Shown here: positions 60,786-62,295 of the stretch, one piece after another
Numbering within the stretch: the stretch's first letter is position 1
Layout of the letters: each line of letters opens with the position of its first letter
NCBI RefSeq assembly: GCF_019656315.1
Contig: NZ_BPLU01000020.1
Span: 1-62,295, forward strand
Direction: 5' to 3'
Source: Flavobacterium sp. UMI-01
GTDB lineage: Bacteria > Bacteroidota > Bacteroidia > Flavobacteriales > Flavobacteriaceae
Length of the DNA stretch: 62,295 bases
Position numbers and translations under genes: made by a program
The notes under the pieces: model-generated
What the model was told of the DNA's origin: nothing
The model's input: only the letters and a program-made list of their open reading frames with translations
The model's database searches: none

Positions 60786-62036
60786 TTAATTCATTTTAAC
60801 TTTTTTTGGTGCTGTTTGGTTATCTATCTTAAACTTATCTTTTAAAACTCTCATATCCTCACTTACTTTTCGATCTAGTACTTTAGCATAATGTTGCGTG
60901 GTTCTCAAATTTTTATGACCAAGCATTTTGCTCACACTTTCAATTGGGACACCGTTAGTAAGCGTTACAGTCGTTGCAAAAGTATGTCGGGCAATGTGAA
61001 AGGTTAATTCTTTTTCTATCTCACAAATAGCTGCTATTTCCTTTAAATAGGCATTCATTTTTTGATTACTCAAGATGGGAAGTAGTTTCTCTTGATTGTT
61101 GCTTTGTGGATGGTTTTCGTATTTATCAATTATCATTTGTGTTACCGGAAGGATTGGGATTTTAGAAGCACTTTCCGTTTTTTGTCTATGTGTAAATATC
61201 CATTTCTCACCATCAATACCTAAACATATATGGGACTTGGTTAAGTTTTTGACATCGATGTATGCCAATCCAGTAAAGCAGCTGAAAAGGAAGATATCGC
61301 GTACTAATGACAATCTTTCTGTTTTGAAATCTTTATTAATGATACTTTGAAGTTCATCTTCAGATAAATAGACACGCTCGACTTCTTTTACTTTAGACTT
61401 ATAGTTGGCAAAAGGATTTTTCTCTAGCCAGTCATTGGCCAGACAAAGTTTGATTATTTTATTGAAGTTCTTGATGTATTTAACAGCTGTGTTATTAGCA
61501 CAGTTTCGAACGCTTCTTAACCAGAATTCATAATCGGTTATAAAAGCATGATCTATCTTCGTAATGTCTATATCTGAGATTTGGTATTTCCATTGCAAGA
61601 ACTCTTTGGTATGTTTCAAAGAAGTATTGTAGCGTTCTAAAGTTCCTGGGGCGTATTCTTTGCCAACCAATTCTTTTATTTTGTTATTGTGGTCTTGGAA
61701 GATTGGGATTAGCATTCTAGCTTGGTCAGCAGTCCCCAGTAATTTGCTTTTGAGAGTTTCAGCTGTAATTGGGATTTTCTTGTGTAGTAATTCCATCTGT
61801 ATATCTATGATTTGAATTCTTAACATATCAAGATGGTTATTTATTGAACGAGCTTCTTCTGAGTTACCTTTCATTTTGCCCGCTTCTGTGGACCATTTTG
61901 ATACTTCTACAAATCTGTTGGAGCTCAGTTCAATTCTTTTACCATTGATAGTAATTCGTGTGTAGATAGGAACTAAACCATTTACACTGGCTTTTGCTCT
62001 CTTTGCATAAAAGAGAATAGATACTTTTGTCTTCAT
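60786..62036 (-). CDS. Tyrosine site-specific integrase (Bacteroidota phage/ICE type)
   Basis: The 416-residue integrase has an arm-binding N-terminal domain (VSILFYAKRAKASVNGLVPIYTRIT), a core-binding SAM-like domain (about 105-200), and a catalytic domain with Arg in FTGLAYIDVKNL, Lys in RQKTESASKIPI, His-x-x-Arg in HIARHTFATT, His in LGHKNLRTTQHYAKV and the final Tyr. It should integrate and excise a mobile element. No element structural genes flank it on the right within the window. Confidence 0.95.
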   Translation of the reverse strand: MKTKVSILFYAKRAKASVNGLVPIYTRITINGKRIELSSNRFVEVSKWSTEAGKMKGNSEEARSINNHLDMLRIQIIDIQMELLHKKIPITAETLKSKLLGTADQARMLIPIFQDHNNKIKELVGKEYAPGTLERYNTSLKHTKEFLQWKYQISDIDITKIDHAFITDYEFWLRSVRNCANNTAVKYIKNFNKIIKLCLANDWLEKNPFANYKSKVKEVERVYLSEDELQSIINKDFKTERLSLVRDIFLFSCFTGLAYIDVKNLTKSHICLGIDGEKWIFTHRQKTESASKIPILPVTQMIIDKYENHPQSNNQEKLLPILSNQKMNAYLKEIAAICEIEKELTFHIARHTFATTVTLTNGVPIESVSKMLGHKNLRTTQHYAKVLDRKVSEDMRVLKDKFKIDNQTAPKKVKMN

Positions 62037-62295
62037 CGTGGTAACCTTTTAGTTATTATTAAATTTAATTTTAATAAGACTAACACACAAGATGTACAGT
62101 TTCTAAACTGGTTGTTGTACTGGTTGTAATGCCTTGTGATTGTTAGTTCGAGACAAAAATCGGTTACCCTAATTTCGGATAATCTAGGGTAACCGATTTT
62201 ATGGATCAGGAACAAAACTTGGGGAGGATTTAATAAAAATATAGATATTTGCTAAAAACAAATTAGCGTGGAATCCTATCTGGAATTATTAAAAC
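62037..62295. other. Right-edge spacer upstream of the integrase
   Basis: There is no gene and no recognisable tRNA. It contains the terminator at 62156-62200. If an element end (attL/attR) exists, it is likely here, but I found no matching direct repeat elsewhere by eye. Confidence 0.5.
62156..62200. terminator. Strong terminator at the right edge
   Basis: AAAATCGGTTACCCTA (62156-62171) pairs perfectly with TAGGGTAACCGATTTT (62185-62200), 13-nt loop. It ends a transcript entering from beyond the window on the minus strand, since the integrase reads away from it. Confidence 0.88.

Noticed and set aside
62033..62215. 60-codon frame at the right edge
   Set aside because: It reads through the strong terminator at 62156-62200 and overlaps the integrase start region.

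Overview
The window looks like a chromosome segment of a Flavobacterium-like member of the Bacteroidota. It is AT-rich, it carries the Bacteroidota -7 promoter element TAnnTTTG upstream of several genes, and the gene families are typical of the group (RteC-like regulator, Bacteroidota-type tyrosine integrase, GH130, six DinB-superfamily proteins, ECF sigma factor with an anti-sigma/beta-barrel partner, MbnP/MbnH-like pair). I recognised no rRNA, tRNA or CRISPR array.

Layout. 1-0.8 kb: gene-free, full of a dispersed ~25-bp repeat. 0.8-11.3 kb: maintenance and DNA-damage genes, including an SRAP protein, MsrA, a GH130 enzyme, a DnaQ-like/GIY-YIG nuclease, an accessory DnaE and DinB, facing a divergent XRE-S24 (LexA/UmuD-like) regulator across a palindromic operator. 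This looks like a local SOS-mutagenesis module. 11.4-19.5 kb: stress genes (glycine-zipper protein, CinA-C, DUF892 ferritin-like), a (TAG)25 microsatellite, acetyltransferases, DinB proteins, a PEBP protein and an AraC regulator.

19.8-41 kb is a defence island. It holds a CoiA/DUF6035-like nuclease with a long coiled coil whose 3' half is also open in a second frame. Next is a two-gene system: a small helical protein and a 1,112-residue TPR/GreAB-C-like/PIN-like protein sharing a Gly-Asn-rich motif. Then comes a type I restriction-modification locus, hsdM-hsdS...hsdR, with at least three cargo modules between hsdS and hsdR: a DUF4917 (SIR2-like) protein; a RecF/OLD-like ATPase plus a Septu-like ATPase/HNH pair; and a Schlafen/AlbA-type ATP-binding regulator with an out-of-frame 11-bp tandem repeat. 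Between the cargo modules lie small diverged remnants of an hsdS 3' end and an hsdR 5' end, which read as footprints of successive cargo exchanges. Beyond hsdR sits an AbiEi-like antitoxin whose AbiEii toxin is reduced to its first codons.

40.9-45 kb resembles part of an integrative element (DnaC-like ATPase, winged-helix replication-type protein, excisionase-like HTH protein, RteC-like protein, a 20-bp palindrome and a GC-rich structured stretch). 45.5-50 kb: MbnH-like di-haem enzyme and MbnP-like protein with a DJ-1/PfpI protein, a Cys-containing small protein and an AraC regulator, possibly copper-related. 50.3-55.7 kb: AAC(3)-I-like acetyltransferase, a fasciclin gene interrupted by two in-frame TAA codons, a lipoprotein, an anti-sigma/beta-barrel protein, an ECF sigma factor and a Crp/Fnr regulator. 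56-60.7 kb: a seven-gene operon (ABM-like, three DinB-superfamily proteins, PEP-mutase-like, thioesterase, SDR) preceded by a TetR gene, with near-identical 22-bp operators in front of both the operon and tetR. 60.8-62 kb: a tyrosine integrase, then a strong hairpin at the right edge.

All family calls come from reading motifs by eye; no database search was run.
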